Assembly: GCF_001757105.1 (NCBI RefSeq) | Contig: NZ_MDHN01000040.1 | Location: 168,783 to 232,782, forward strand | From: Alteromonas confluentis | Lineage (GTDB): Bacteria; Pseudomonadota; Gammaproteobacteria; Enterobacterales; Alteromonadaceae | Length of the DNA stretch: 64,000 nt | Direction: 5' to 3' | Program-made: the position numbers and the translations under genes | Shown: positions 45,363 to 54,718 of the stretch, one piece after another | How positions within the stretch are numbered: position 1 is the first letter of the stretch | How the letters are laid out: every line of letters begins with the position of its first letter | Notes under the pieces: generated by a model | The model's input: the letters and a program-made list of their open reading frames with translations, nothing else | Database searches by the model: none | What the model was told of the DNA's origin: nothing

Positions 45363-45994
45363 AACAGGCTACCCTGTTGCACTGCCGCTTCGGCCTGTGC
45401 CGATAACGACAAGCTTTCGGTCTCATCGATAAATTTAATCATCTCGTATAAATGTTCTACCTTGCCGGTCACCAGATAAATCTGTTTCTCAGAGTTTGGT
45501 TTGATGAGATAGCCCATGTCGGTAAGACGTTTAAAAACCTGCTTCAACTGACCATCTAAATTCATGCTGGTAGAGTTGAAAATACGATAGCGGGAAATTT
45601 TCTCCAACTGTTCAGCGTAGGCTGGCGTATCTTCAATCACGCTTTGCAACTCGTTTAAGCGCAAGGCGTTGCCCATGGTCACCGGCATATCCGATTCACT
45701 CGCCTGTTGCACCAATAACAGCCACTCTACCAGAGGCACCAAGCTAGATGCCGTTTCCTGAAACTGTAGCGTCAGTACTTTGCGCTCGTCGTCACCAAGC
45801 GTGAGGTATGCGGCAAAAAACACATCCCCTTCAGCGGTAGACGCCAGCGTGCGATTTAGCACGTTTAGGTGCGGCTCCAGCTTTGCGGCATTGTCCCGGC
45901 TTTTCAGAAACCGCCAACCTTCTTCATCACTGACCTGACAAACAAACTGACCACTTAACAGCAGACTTAAAATACGACCTTGTTCTGACATCAT
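45359..45994 (-). CDS. KITE-like subunit of a condensin-type SMC complex (MukE/MksE/JetB-like)
   Basis: A 211-residue protein. The C-terminal winged-helix pattern is visible in LDGQLKQVFKRLTDMGYLIKPNSEKQIYLVTGKVEHLYEMIKFI (about 148-190), and an N-terminal domain (about 30-110) is compatible with a second winged helix. MukE, MksE and JetB are tandem winged-helix dimers that hold the kleisin against the SMC heads. It overlaps both the SMC and kleisin genes by 4 bp (ATGA). The assignment comes from size, fold pattern and operon position. Confidence 0.65.
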   Translation of the reverse strand: MMSEQGRILSLLLSGQFVCQVSDEEGWRFLKSRDNAAKLEPHLNVLNRTLASTAEGDVFFAAYLTLGDDERKVLTLQFQETASSLVPLVEWLLLVQQASESDMPVTMGNALRLNELQSVIEDTPAYAEQLEKISRYRIFNSTSMNLDGQLKQVFKRLTDMGYLIKPNSEKQIYLVTGKVEHLYEMIKFIDETESLSLSAQAEAAVQQGSLL

Positions 45995-48900
45995 GCTGAA
46001 GCCTCCTGTTCACGACGGGCTTTGATTCGTTCGGCAATGGCGCTGGCTTTGGGCTCTACCACCTGTAATTGACGGCTCACCTTATCGATGAGATAACGGT
46101 TGTCGAACAGGGTAAGCACGTCTGATTCCGGGTTAGGGAAAGCCCCCACCACACAGATATTATTGTTCTGACAGGCATCAAAGATTTTCTTCACGTTACT
46201 CTGGTGAAGCGTACCTAATTCATCGATGGGCCAGTGGATGGTGGCATCAGCTTCACCACGAAGCAGTCGGGTGAATGCCAGCAAGAATTTACACAGAATA
46301 AGGTACGCCATACCGTGACTCGACGACTCGTTAAGCTGTCTGTCAGTGCGTATTACCAGGTCGCTGTTGCCTTCCCGCAAATGCAATTCAATATCCAGCA
46401 ATTTGCTGATACCGCCAGTAAGTGCGGCGCGCCCAAGTATATCCAGCACCCGGCGCATGCTTTGGCCGTACTCTTCATCAGGAAGCTGATTAGCCCCCTC
46501 CGCCATCCACGCATCGTAAAGGCTTCGGAATTGCTCCAATTCAGGCCAAAATTCCAGCTCGCTGATCCGCGAGCGGATTTTTACCGCGGAATCGGAAACA
46601 CCATCGAGGAAGAGTTCACCGTCTACCTCTTTAGTAATGCGGCGGCTCTGACTGACAATACGTTTGTCGATATCGGCCAATACGAAGTAGTACTGACTCA
46701 GATCGGCCCCGAAGATCCTGCCTTGCTCTTTCAGGCCCTGTAGTTTCTGCGGCACAATCACATTTAAGAGCTGGGCAAGATGGGTAACCATACGACGATG
46801 ATCAATACTTTTCACACCTTGCGCGTTCATCACCGCGCATTCTTCACGAGCACGTTCCCAGGTGTCAGACAGACCCGTTCCGGCCTGAGCAGCAATCAGC
46901 TGATCGAACCGTTCAACATACGCCTTCACGTCAGACAGTAAGGTTTCACGTTCTTGCAACGCGCTTTGTACCAGCGACAGGCGTTGGTTAATGGAGAGCT
47001 CGTCCTGACGCTGTTCATCGTCGCTTTGAACACTAGGCAGGGCGATTTTTGCCAGCGAGCGCGAAAAGTTCACCACTTGCTCATGCTGCTCTGATACCGT
47101 TTTAACAGAGGTTTCTAACTGAGCATGTTGGTCTTTCAGTTGCTCGCGAGTTTCACGATACACGGTTTGCTTCTGCGCCAGTTCTCGTTCAGATTCCGCC
47201 AGCGATTTACGGGCTTTCGCCAGGCTGTTCTGCCAGGCCACTTTATGGCCGTTAAACACGGTCTGATACCAGCGCTCGTAATCTGCCACCTTATGGCGGT
47301 GGGTTTCCGTTCTATAAATGTCTTCTTTGAGTTTCTTCGTGCGCTTCTTCAGTTCGCCGATTTCATCCACATCAACGCCGCGATTATTCAATTCGTTCTC
47401 AAGCCACTGCTCGGTGTCACGTTTGTCTTTCGCCGCGCTGTCACGGGCTTTACGCATGTCGCTGTCGAGCTGACTGATGCGGGCATCGGTATCGGAAATC
47501 AGTTGCTGCCAGTGGAAGCTGTGCTCGGTTTCAGTTTCCCGCTGCTGATCTTTAATTTCGTCGCGGTCGAGTTCAAACTGGGCCACCAGATGTTTTCTGG
47601 CCTGCACGTTTTCTTCCAGCTTGCTGCGGGCCTTCTGTTTACGGGCCGACAGTGCCTGCTGATATTCGCTCAGGACTGAATCGCGGTCCTGCTGCGCCCG
47701 CTTACGGGTAGCTTCTGCACTGCGAACCGCGTTGTCGCGTTGGGTCATGGCAAGCTCGGCGTTTCGCACCGCTTCATTGGCTTGTGCTAATGCCGACTCG
47801 CATTCATTTTGTGATGCCAGCGCCAGCTCGAGGGCTTCTTCTGCCCCGTTCAATCGGGCTTTGAGTTCTTGTTCGGTATTGGCGTATTCGGGTGTATCTA
47901 AGGTTTCCAGAGCCAACTTGATGCCGAAAAGGCTATCGCCTTCGGCTAACTGCGGTGCCAGATCTTTGCGCTCTAGCAATTCCGGGCGGATGATTTTGCC
48001 AAGGGAATGTTCCCAGTCATCCAGGTTGCCACGAAGGAATTCCAGTAGCGAACCTTCGCCGGGGTAAAGCAAATGATTGATGCTTTCAACCAGCTTTTCT
48101 TGCTTCTGATGGTGCTGACGGGCTTTATCGAGTGCCGCAGATGCGGTTTGACGGTGCTGAATCGCCTTACTGTGTGTTTGCTGAGCCTGACGATATTCAC
48201 TGCGGGCAGCATCTTCGTTTACACTGGCTTCTTTAATTGCCGCATCGAGCAGATCTAACTGCGACTGTTCAAACTCGTTATAACCGGCGTTATTTAATCC
48301 CGCTTTTAATTCCGCTTCGCTGACTTTTAAATCGCTCAACGCATTTTGGTGCGCATGGTCCAGCGTTTGTAATTGCTGAGCAAAATCGTCACGGATAACC
48401 TGTAACGCATCCCGTTCTTTTTGCTGCAACTCACTGCGCTTATCAGCCGCTTCCTGACGACTGGCAGACAGCTGTTCCAAGTTCATACTGAGCTTTTCAC
48501 CCAGCTCAGCTATCCGGCGGTTAAACGTGGATTCGATATCCTGGTGCTTTTCGGTCAGCAGTGTGTAGCGGCTACTGGCCAGTTCAAGTTCGTTCTGCCA
48601 CTGGCCAAGGTTGGCCACATCTTCCTTGAGCTGTTCAATATTTTGTTCCTGCCAGCTTTGGAATTCATCTTCCACCGCGTCGAGTTCTGCGGTGTACTTC
48701 TCCACGTCAGCACGGGCCGACGATACTGTCTGGTTCAAAGCATCGCGGGTTTCAGCCCACTGATTATCATTCTGCTTACGCTGAAACTGATTCTCTTCCA
48801 GCTGACTTTTCGAGGTTTCCAGCGCCGCCGCCAGGTGACTCTTGTCGTTTTCGAAAACTTTTTTCAATCCGGCCAATTGTTTTTCGGTGGAGCCCAGCGC

Positions 48901-49671
48901 CATATCGGCCTGCTCCAGTTTGGCAAACTCTGGACGAATGCGATCGAATTGCTTAATTAACTGACATTCACGCAACCAGTCGTCCACACGATTGCGACTG
49001 AGGTTGGATGTGGGCGGTTGTACGCCGTCTTCTTCCAGAATGGCGGCAATCATGGCTTTGATGGTTTCCATCTTGCCTTCTTTGGAATGAACCGCTTTGG
49101 CCAGCTTTTCAATATGGCGAACATGAAGATTCGGCTGACACAAACTGAATATGCGGGCGTAACCGAGTAGTTCACGGGCATTACTGCTCTGGTTAAGCAC
49201 ACCGTGATCGTTTTGCAGAATGGCACGGAAATCTTTGGTGGTAAGCAGGCTGGTTACCAGCACATTGTTTCGCTTTAAAGCCCGGGCCAACTCGGCACTG
49301 CTGACGCTTGCCCGTTTGCCGTTTTTCTGTTCAATCAAATAATCATTGATATCGAAAGGCTTACCGATGAACCGATAATTCACACCGGTGCCATTTGAAC
49401 TCAACACTGCCTGACACAGATCGCCTTCTGCGCGGGTGTATTCGTAAATAATAAAACTGGAAGTGCGCGGTAAATACCAGCGCTCGAAACTGTCGCGGGT
49501 AGCAGGTACCACCCGGCTTGGATATTCACCGTAAAATACGGGGATCAGACGTTGTAAGGTGGTTTTACCCGAGGCATTGGTACCACAAATGTTTGTGTGT
49601 CCGTCCGTTTTCAGTTCAACCACACCGGGTAAGTGTGTGTCGATGAGAATGATGCGTTTTAAACCGGCCAT
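45991..49671 (-). CDS. SMC/MukB-like ATPase of a condensin-type complex (DUF3584-like)
   Basis: A 1226-residue P-loop ATPase. Walker A is GTNASGKT (residues 30-37) just after a short beta strand, as in MukB. A very long Gln/Glu/Arg-rich coiled coil (about 260-890) has a likely hinge around 500-620. The C-terminal head has a signature-like ESSSHGMAYLIL (about 1115) and Walker B TIHWPIDELGTL (about 1148). It resembles the family called DUF3584 from memory and is longer than P. aeruginosa MksB. It is the first gene of the SMC-KITE-kleisin operon, 50 bp beyond the ffh terminator; ATG has AGGA 6 nt upstream. It probably organises or restricts DNA. Confidence 0.82.
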   Translation of the reverse strand: MAGLKRIILIDTHLPGVVELKTDGHTNICGTNASGKTTLQRLIPVFYGEYPSRVVPATRDSFERWYLPRTSSFIIYEYTRAEGDLCQAVLSSNGTGVNYRFIGKPFDINDYLIEQKNGKRASVSSAELARALKRNNVLVTSLLTTKDFRAILQNDHGVLNQSSNARELLGYARIFSLCQPNLHVRHIEKLAKAVHSKEGKMETIKAMIAAILEEDGVQPPTSNLSRNRVDDWLRECQLIKQFDRIRPEFAKLEQADMALGSTEKQLAGLKKVFENDKSHLAAALETSKSQLEENQFQRKQNDNQWAETRDALNQTVSSARADVEKYTAELDAVEDEFQSWQEQNIEQLKEDVANLGQWQNELELASSRYTLLTEKHQDIESTFNRRIAELGEKLSMNLEQLSASRQEAADKRSELQQKERDALQVIRDDFAQQLQTLDHAHQNALSDLKVSEAELKAGLNNAGYNEFEQSQLDLLDAAIKEASVNEDAARSEYRQAQQTHSKAIQHRQTASAALDKARQHHQKQEKLVESINHLLYPGEGSLLEFLRGNLDDWEHSLGKIIRPELLERKDLAPQLAEGDSLFGIKLALETLDTPEYANTEQELKARLNGAEEALELALASQNECESALAQANEAVRNAELAMTQRDNAVRSAEATRKRAQQDRDSVLSEYQQALSARKQKARSKLEENVQARKHLVAQFELDRDEIKDQQRETETEHSFHWQQLISDTDARISQLDSDMRKARDSAAKDKRDTEQWLENELNNRGVDVDEIGELKKRTKKLKEDIYRTETHRHKVADYERWYQTVFNGHKVAWQNSLAKARKSLAESERELAQKQTVYRETREQLKDQHAQLETSVKTVSEQHEQVVNFSRSLAKIALPSVQSDDEQRQDELSINQRLSLVQSALQERETLLSDVKAYVERFDQLIAAQAGTGLSDTWERAREECAVMNAQGVKSIDHRRMVTHLAQLLNVIVPQKLQGLKEQGRIFGADLSQYYFVLADIDKRIVSQSRRITKEVDGELFLDGVSDSAVKIRSRISELEFWPELEQFRSLYDAWMAEGANQLPDEEYGQSMRRVLDILGRAALTGGISKLLDIELHLREGNSDLVIRTDRQLNESSSHGMAYLILCKFLLAFTRLLRGEADATIHWPIDELGTLHQSNVKKIFDACQNNNICVVGAFPNPESDVLTLFDNRYLIDKVSRQLQVVEPKASAIAERIKARREQEASA

Positions 49672-49726
49672 AAATTTCCTGTCTTGAACTCGGCATGAGA
49701 ATTATTGTGCGTTGTAATGCCGAAAA

Positions 49727-49759
49727 AAGCTGCCTGAACAATTACATCCAAGGCAGCTT
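49727..49759 (-). terminator. Terminator of ffh
   Basis: Stem AAGCTGCCT/AGGCAGCTT around a 15-nt loop, followed on the minus strand by six T residues. It lies 28 bp past the ffh stop and separates ffh from the SMC gene. Confidence 0.82.
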
Positions 49760-49786
49760 CTTCTGGTGTTGCGTAGCTAAAAAGGG

Positions 49787-51172
49787 TTACCGTGGCGGGA
49801 ACATACCGCCGCCACCGCCCATTCCACCTGGCGGCATCATACCTTTCATCTGGCGCATCATTTTTTTCATGCCGCCACCAGACATTTTCTTCATCATTTT
49901 CTGCATTTGCGTGAATTGCTTCAGCAGACGGTTCACATCCTGGATTTGGGTACCGGAACCGGCAGCAATACGGCGCTTACGCGAACCTTTAATCACATCA
50001 GGGCGGGCTCGTTCAGCAGGTGTCATCGAATTAATGATGGCTTCCATTTGGTTGAACTGCTTTTCATTTGCCTGATCTTTGATTTTGTCAGCCATACCGC
50101 CCATGCCAGGCAGCTTGTCCATTAATCCCATCATGCCGCCCATGTTGCGCATTTGCTCGAGCTGCTCTTTGAAGTCTTGCAAGTCGAAGCCCTTGCCTTT
50201 CTGGACTTTCTTCGCCAGCTTAGCGGCTTTGTCTTTATCGACTTTGCGCTCAACTTCTTCAATAAGGCTGAGTACGTCACCCATGCCCAGAATACGAGAC
50301 GCGATACGCTCAGGGTGGAACGGCTCAAGGGCATCCACTTTTTCGCCCATACCAATAAACTTAATGGGCTTACCGGTAATTTGACGAACAGACAGTGCAG
50401 CACCACCACGGGCGTCACCATCTGCTTTGGTTAGAATGACACCGGTTAATGGCAGTGCATCATTAAATGCCTTGGCTGTGTTCGCCGCATCCTGACCCGT
50501 CATGGCATCAACCACGAACAGGGTTTCAACCGGCTTCACAGCCGCATGCAGCGCTTTGATTTCGTCCATCATGTCGGCATCGACGTGCAAACGACCGGCG
50601 GTATCCACTAACAGAACGTCATAGAACTGCTTCTTGGCGGCGTCGATAGCCCCATTAACGATGTCGATAGGTTTTTGATCGGCCGTAGAAGGATGAAACC
50701 CCACACCCACATCGTCGGCCAGGGTTTCAAGCTGCTTAATCGCGGCGGGACGATATACGTCGGCACTTACCACCAGCACTTTTTTCTTTTCGCGTTCGGT
50801 GAGGTACTTGGCTAACTTACCCACGCTGGTTGTTTTACCCGCACCTTGAAGGCCGGCCATCAGTACCACAGCAGGAGGCTGAGCAGAAAGGTTCAGCTTT
50901 TCATTTGCCTCCCCCATTACCGCTTCAAGTTCAGACTGAACAATTTTAATAAATACCTGACCAGGCTTCAGCGCCTTGGTCACTTCCGTGCCAACCGCAC
51001 GGGCTTTCACCTGAGCAACAAAGTCTTTAACGACAGGCAGCGCAACGTCTGCTTCCAGAAGTGCCATACGCACTTCCCTTAGCGTCTCTTTGATGTTGTC
51101 TTCGGTGAGTCTGCCGCGACCAGAAACGTTGCGTAACGTCTGGCCAAGGCGTTCAGATAAATTCTCAAACAT
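49787..51172 (-). CDS. ffh: Signal recognition particle protein Ffh
   Basis: The SRP54 GTPase, which binds signal sequences and 4.5S RNA and delivers ribosomes to FtsY. It has the N domain (1-85), the G domain (about 95-295; G1 GLQGAGKTTSVGKLA, G3 DTAGR, G4 TKADGDARGG) and a Met-rich M domain (about 320-461) with the RNA-binding SGTQIQDVNRLLKQF and a Gly/Met-rich tail. The length of 461 is typical. It is transcribed towards the SMC operon and divergent from ypjD, as in E. coli. The rpsP operon that normally follows is displaced. Confidence 0.98.
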   Translation of the reverse strand: MFENLSERLGQTLRNVSGRGRLTEDNIKETLREVRMALLEADVALPVVKDFVAQVKARAVGTEVTKALKPGQVFIKIVQSELEAVMGEANEKLNLSAQPPAVVLMAGLQGAGKTTSVGKLAKYLTEREKKKVLVVSADVYRPAAIKQLETLADDVGVGFHPSTADQKPIDIVNGAIDAAKKQFYDVLLVDTAGRLHVDADMMDEIKALHAAVKPVETLFVVDAMTGQDAANTAKAFNDALPLTGVILTKADGDARGGAALSVRQITGKPIKFIGMGEKVDALEPFHPERIASRILGMGDVLSLIEEVERKVDKDKAAKLAKKVQKGKGFDLQDFKEQLEQMRNMGGMMGLMDKLPGMGGMADKIKDQANEKQFNQMEAIINSMTPAERARPDVIKGSRKRRIAAGSGTQIQDVNRLLKQFTQMQKMMKKMSGGGMKKMMRQMKGMMPPGGMGGGGGMFPPR

Positions 51173-51495
51173 AAGGCAGCTTCTTTAAATCGGATTATTC
51201 ATTTTCACGACATTATAGCGAAAAAGGCGTTCACAACGAACCATGAATACACTTTCTCTCTTTATATTGCCTTAAACTGTGTAAAAACAATGGTTCTGGT
51301 TGAATTCTCTGTGCAGTTGCAGTATCAATACAGGCAAAGATTCATGGACCGGTTATTTTTTATTTTCCGGAGAATAACGCCCTTCCTCCCAACACCGGTC
51401 ATGCTAAAATAAAAAACGTTTCGCACAGTAGCGAACCGACAGCCAAAGGATATCGCGTCAGATTATTGCACGGCGAATCTTGCACAGGAATTGGG
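51173..51495. other. Divergent intergenic region between ffh and ypjD
   Basis: These 323 bp hold a consensus minus-strand -10 (TATAAT, 51212-51217) suited to ffh, with no good -35 at 16-18 bp. An AT-rich stretch at 51350-51420 (TTTTTTATTTT and AAAATAAAAAACG) could contain the ypjD promoter. I see no RNA gene, repeat or operator here. Confidence 0.4.
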
Positions 51496-52287
51496 ATGAC
51501 CACCGTATTTGCCGTTACAGGCATTATTTTTTATCTTGCCGCAGCGTATCTGCTGATGGGAAAAATTGTTAATCAACAGTCGCCAAACAAAAAGCTGGCG
51601 ATTATTTTGTCGCTTGTCGGGGCTGCCGCACATATCGGCTATTTGTCTCAGGCCATCGTGATTGCGCCAGGGCAAAACATGAGCATTACCAACGTTCTCT
51701 CGTTGGTGTCCTGGTTGATTACCGCCTCCATGCTTATCAGTGCATCTGTGATGCCGAATATTATCCTGTTACCGGTTGTCTTCGGATTTTCAGCACTCAC
51801 CATTGCCGCAGCGGTTTTTGTGCCCGTTACACACATCATGCATATTCAAATGCAACCCGGCCTGGTTATTCATATTACGCTGTCGCTCTTCGCTTATGGC
51901 ACGCTGGTTATCGCTTTCCTTTATGCGCTGCAAATGTCGTTTATTACCCACAAGCTAAAACAAAAAGGCGCATCACTGCTTAACTCTCCGTTACCGCCGT
52001 TAATGCTTGTCGAAGGCATGTTATTTAAACTGTTGCTCGTCGGCACATTTTTGTTGGTACTGTCGCTCATCAGCGGATTCGTATTTCTCGATAACATGTT
52101 CAGTACGATGTACGCCCATAAAACCTTGCTGTCGCTCATTGCCCTGGTGGTATATGTCTTTTTGCTCACCGGGCAACGCATTTGGGGATGGCGAGGCAAA
52201 CAGGTAATTGTACTTACCGTCGTTGGTTTGCTGTTGCTTACCCTCGCCTATTTCGGTAGTCGCTTCGTTCGGGAAGTACTACTTTAG
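51496..52287 (+). CDS. ypjD: Inner-membrane protein YpjD, CcsA/cytochrome c assembly-like
   Basis: A 263-residue membrane protein with about eight helices spread over the whole length. It belongs to the CcsA/CcmC-like heme-handling family; the WxxR-like motif (GQRIWGWRGK) and the HKTLLSLIALVVY stretch near the C-terminus are typical. E. coli YpjD lies next to ffh and yfjD, as here. I chose ATG 51496 with AGGA 8 nt upstream rather than the upstream TTG at 51466. The precise function is not established; a role with CorB in cation transport has been proposed in related bacteria. Confidence 0.88.
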   Translation: MTTVFAVTGIIFYLAAAYLLMGKIVNQQSPNKKLAIILSLVGAAAHIGYLSQAIVIAPGQNMSITNVLSLVSWLITASMLISASVMPNIILLPVVFGFSALTIAAAVFVPVTHIMHIQMQPGLVIHITLSLFAYGTLVIAFLYALQMSFITHKLKQKGASLLNSPLPPLMLVEGMLFKLLLVGTFLLVLSLISGFVFLDNMFSTMYAHKTLLSLIALVVYVFLLTGQRIWGWRGKQVIVLTVVGLLLLTLAYFGSRFVREVLL

Positions 52288-52434
52288 ACTAAAAATATCA
52301 GTAATCAGTGGGCTGCTTCCGCCAAAATAGGTGAAAAGCGGCTACTGTATGCGTAGATTCACAAACTTACACTTGAAACCCGTTGGCTGAATAACTAAAT
52401 TGGACAGTCCACACAGGTAAAGGAACCCTTTTTT

Positions 52435-53730
52435 TTGGACGACATATCAACAAGCACGCTATTTATTGCACTTGGCGTACTGATACTTTTATCCGCCTAT
52501 TTCTCTAGTTCTGAAACAGGCATGATGTCGATTAACCGCTATCGACTTAAACACCTACAAAATGAAGGTAACCGCGCCGCATTGCGTGTGCAGAAGTTAC
52601 TCGAACGTCCTGATCGCCTGATAGGTCTTATCCTTATAGGCAACAACATGGTAAACATTGCTGCATCTGCCATTGCTACCATTTTATGTACGAGGTTGTT
52701 CGGCGATTATTGGGGCTTCATCGCTACTACATTCGGTCTTACCCTGGTGCTGCTTATATTTGCAGAAGTCACACCGAAAACGCTGGCCGCGCTGTATCCG
52801 GAAAAAGTGGCGTTTCCTAGCTCGCTCATCTTATTACCACTGCTGTTTGTACTCTATCCGTTCGTGGCCATGATTAACTCCATCACCAACGGCATTTTGT
52901 TTTTATTACGCATCGACTCTAAGAACGGTAATGATGACTCGCTCAGCCGGGAAGAGTTGAGAACCGTGGTCTATGAAGCCGGAACGATGATCCCGAAAAA
53001 ACACCAAGATATGCTGGTCGGCATTCTTGATCTGGAAAACGTGACCGCTGAAGACATCATGGTGCCTCGCGCTGAAATCGTTGCCATTGATATCAATGAA
53101 GACTGGAAGAAAATTCAGAAGCAACTTACTCAAGCCCAGCACACACGCGTTCTACTTTACCGCGACAGTATTGACGATGCGGTGGGCTTTGTTCACGCCC
53201 GTGACGCATTGCGTCTGTTATCAAAAGACCAGTTCACCAAATCCAGTCTGCTTCGTGCAGTACGGGAAATTTACTACACGCCTGAATCGACTCCACTGCA
53301 CACACTGATGTATAAGTTCCAGGCTGAAAAAGAGCGCATCGCTCTGGTGGTAGATGAATACGGTGACATCATGGGCCTGGTAACACTGGAAGATATTCTG
53401 GAAGAAATTGTCGGTGACTTCACCACTTCAATGGTGCCGGACCACAGCAAAGAAGCCAACGTTCAGCAAGATGGCAGTGTACTGGTTGATGGCAGTGCCA
53501 ACGTCAGAGATCTAAACAAAGAAATGGACTGGAATTTACCGCTAGATGGGCCTAAAACCTTGAACGGTTTGATTCTGGAATATCTTGAGGAAATTCCTGA
53601 GCATCATGTAAGTGTTCGTCTTGCGGGCTATCCTATGGAAATTGTCGATATAAAAGACAACATGATTAAAACAGTACGGGTATTACCGGAATACTTTGAA
53701 ACACCCCGGGAAACGTCCTCAGAAAACTAA
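52435..53730 (+). CDS. corB: CNNM/CorC-family magnesium transporter (CorB, YfjD)
   Basis: A 431-residue protein with a DUF21/CNNM membrane domain of about four helices (5-160; YFSSSETGMMSINRYRLKHL, VTPKTLAALYPEKVAF), two CBS domains (about 195-330; DIMVPRAEIVAIDI, LVVDEYGDIMGLVTLEDILEEIVGDF) and a C-terminal CorC/HlyC domain (about 345-425). It is likely to export or import Mg2+ or Co2+. The start seems to be TTG 52435 with AAAGGA about 10 nt upstream. It forms a unit with ypjD, as in other gammaproteobacteria. Confidence 0.93.
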   Translation: MDDISTSTLFIALGVLILLSAYFSSSETGMMSINRYRLKHLQNEGNRAALRVQKLLERPDRLIGLILIGNNMVNIAASAIATILCTRLFGDYWGFIATTFGLTLVLLIFAEVTPKTLAALYPEKVAFPSSLILLPLLFVLYPFVAMINSITNGILFLLRIDSKNGNDDSLSREELRTVVYEAGTMIPKKHQDMLVGILDLENVTAEDIMVPRAEIVAIDINEDWKKIQKQLTQAQHTRVLLYRDSIDDAVGFVHARDALRLLSKDQFTKSSLLRAVREIYYTPESTPLHTLMYKFQAEKERIALVVDEYGDIMGLVTLEDILEEIVGDFTTSMVPDHSKEANVQQDGSVLVDGSANVRDLNKEMDWNLPLDGPKTLNGLILEYLEEIPEHHVSVRLAGYPMEIVDIKDNMIKTVRVLPEYFETPRETSSEN

Positions 53731-53912
53731 GTCTCTTCACTGGCCCGCGCACGTCGGGCCAATACTTGCGCCTTAGCCGCAGCCACCTTTTCCGACAATG
53801 AACTCAACTTACCGAGAATATCCTTCAGTTCTTCATCGTTTTTAAGATCGGCCTCAGCCATATGACTCTCTAACGAACGCCTGAGCAAATCAGGGATGGA
53901 TTTAGTTGTCAT
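53727..53912 (-). CDS. Small hypothetical protein, 61 residues
   Basis: A charged helical protein, with a predicted coiled coil in about 25-55 (NDEELKDILGKLSSLSEKVAAAKAQVL) and a basic, Ala/Arg-rich tail. There is no signal peptide or membrane helix. It is convergent with corB and overlaps its stop by 4 bp. AGGG lies 11 nt before the ATG. I do not recognise it. Coding is suggested by the ordinary composition and lack of another feature in the gap, but is not certain. Confidence 0.5.
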   Translation of the reverse strand: MTTKSIPDLLRRSLESHMAEADLKNDEELKDILGKLSSLSEKVAAAKAQVLARRARASEET

Positions 53913-54029
53913 TAGAATTACTGCCCTGCGCAGTTGGTTACACTCTCACTACATAGTTTATCGGTTGAGAAATTAACTTCTTAAGAGGTTTTTTAATTTT
54001 TGCGGATAAAGATGGAGCAGGACAGGCTT

Positions 54030-54542
54030 TTAGCCTTGAAAATGCGCGACGAGTTCGCCTTTCTGTTTCTGAATATTGTAGCGAACCACCGCGACAGATG
54101 CCGTTGCAAACAGGCTATGTGTTGGGATAGTACACACTTCATCCAGAAAATAACTCACGAACGGCATATGGCTAACCAGTAACATACGGTTAATTTGATG
54201 ACCACGGCCGGTATGCGCGTTGAGCAACGTATCAACATAATCGTGGGCCATTGCTGGATTACCTTCAGGCACAATATCGTCCCAACTTTCAGACTTGCCG
54301 GCACTCAAATCAAGACTGAGCATGTCAAAAGTCTGACGGGCTCGACGATAAGGGCTAACCAATGCAAGATCTACCTGCCTGTTTTCACAGTAGTTATCTA
54401 TAAGCCAGTTAGCCGTTACAGAGACTTGTGCACGACCAAACTCAGTTAGCTGACGACTTTTGTCATCAACCCGCAATGATTCTGCCTCACCGTGGCGCAT
54501 AATAAATAATAATGTGTCAGCGTTGGAATTTTGACGTGGCAT
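54030..54542 (-). CDS. sixA: Phosphohistidine phosphatase SixA
   Basis: A histidine phosphatase of the phosphoglycerate mutase-like branch. It removes phosphate from His of HPt domains and of NPr in the PTS-Ntr system. The catalytic RHG motif is in LLFIMRHGEAE (about 16-18), and the second catalytic His is in LLVSHMPFV. At 170 residues it is near E. coli SixA (161). It is divergent from the M16 protease gene across 176 bp. Confidence 0.92.
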   Translation of the reverse strand: MPRQNSNADTLLFIMRHGEAESLRVDDKSRQLTEFGRAQVSVTANWLIDNYCENRQVDLALVSPYRRARQTFDMLSLDLSAGKSESWDDIVPEGNPAMAHDYVDTLLNAHTGRGHQINRMLLVSHMPFVSYFLDEVCTIPTHSLFATASVAVVRYNIQKQKGELVAHFQG

Positions 54543-54718
54543 AGTTTAATGAATATGATGAAGGACTACACTGTTACCATAGCAGACCCATATAGAGTAG
54601 CCTAGTATTAATAGTTACGACTTTAGGTGATATAAATATTTAAATTGTTCTGGAACCCAATTCCGACCTAAATTTTCTTCAAAAAAATGCAGTAATAACA
54701 AACAATATTGAGAGCATT

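Noticed and set aside
47125..47679. 184-codon antisense frame inside the SMC gene
   Set aside because: Phe/Leu-rich shadow of the Glu/Lys/Gln coiled coil on the other strand.
44142..49671. Calling the SMC operon a Wadjet anti-plasmid defence system
   Set aside because: No JetD/MksG-like gene is adjacent, the gene order differs, and the block has no other defence genes. I keep the broader condensin-like call.
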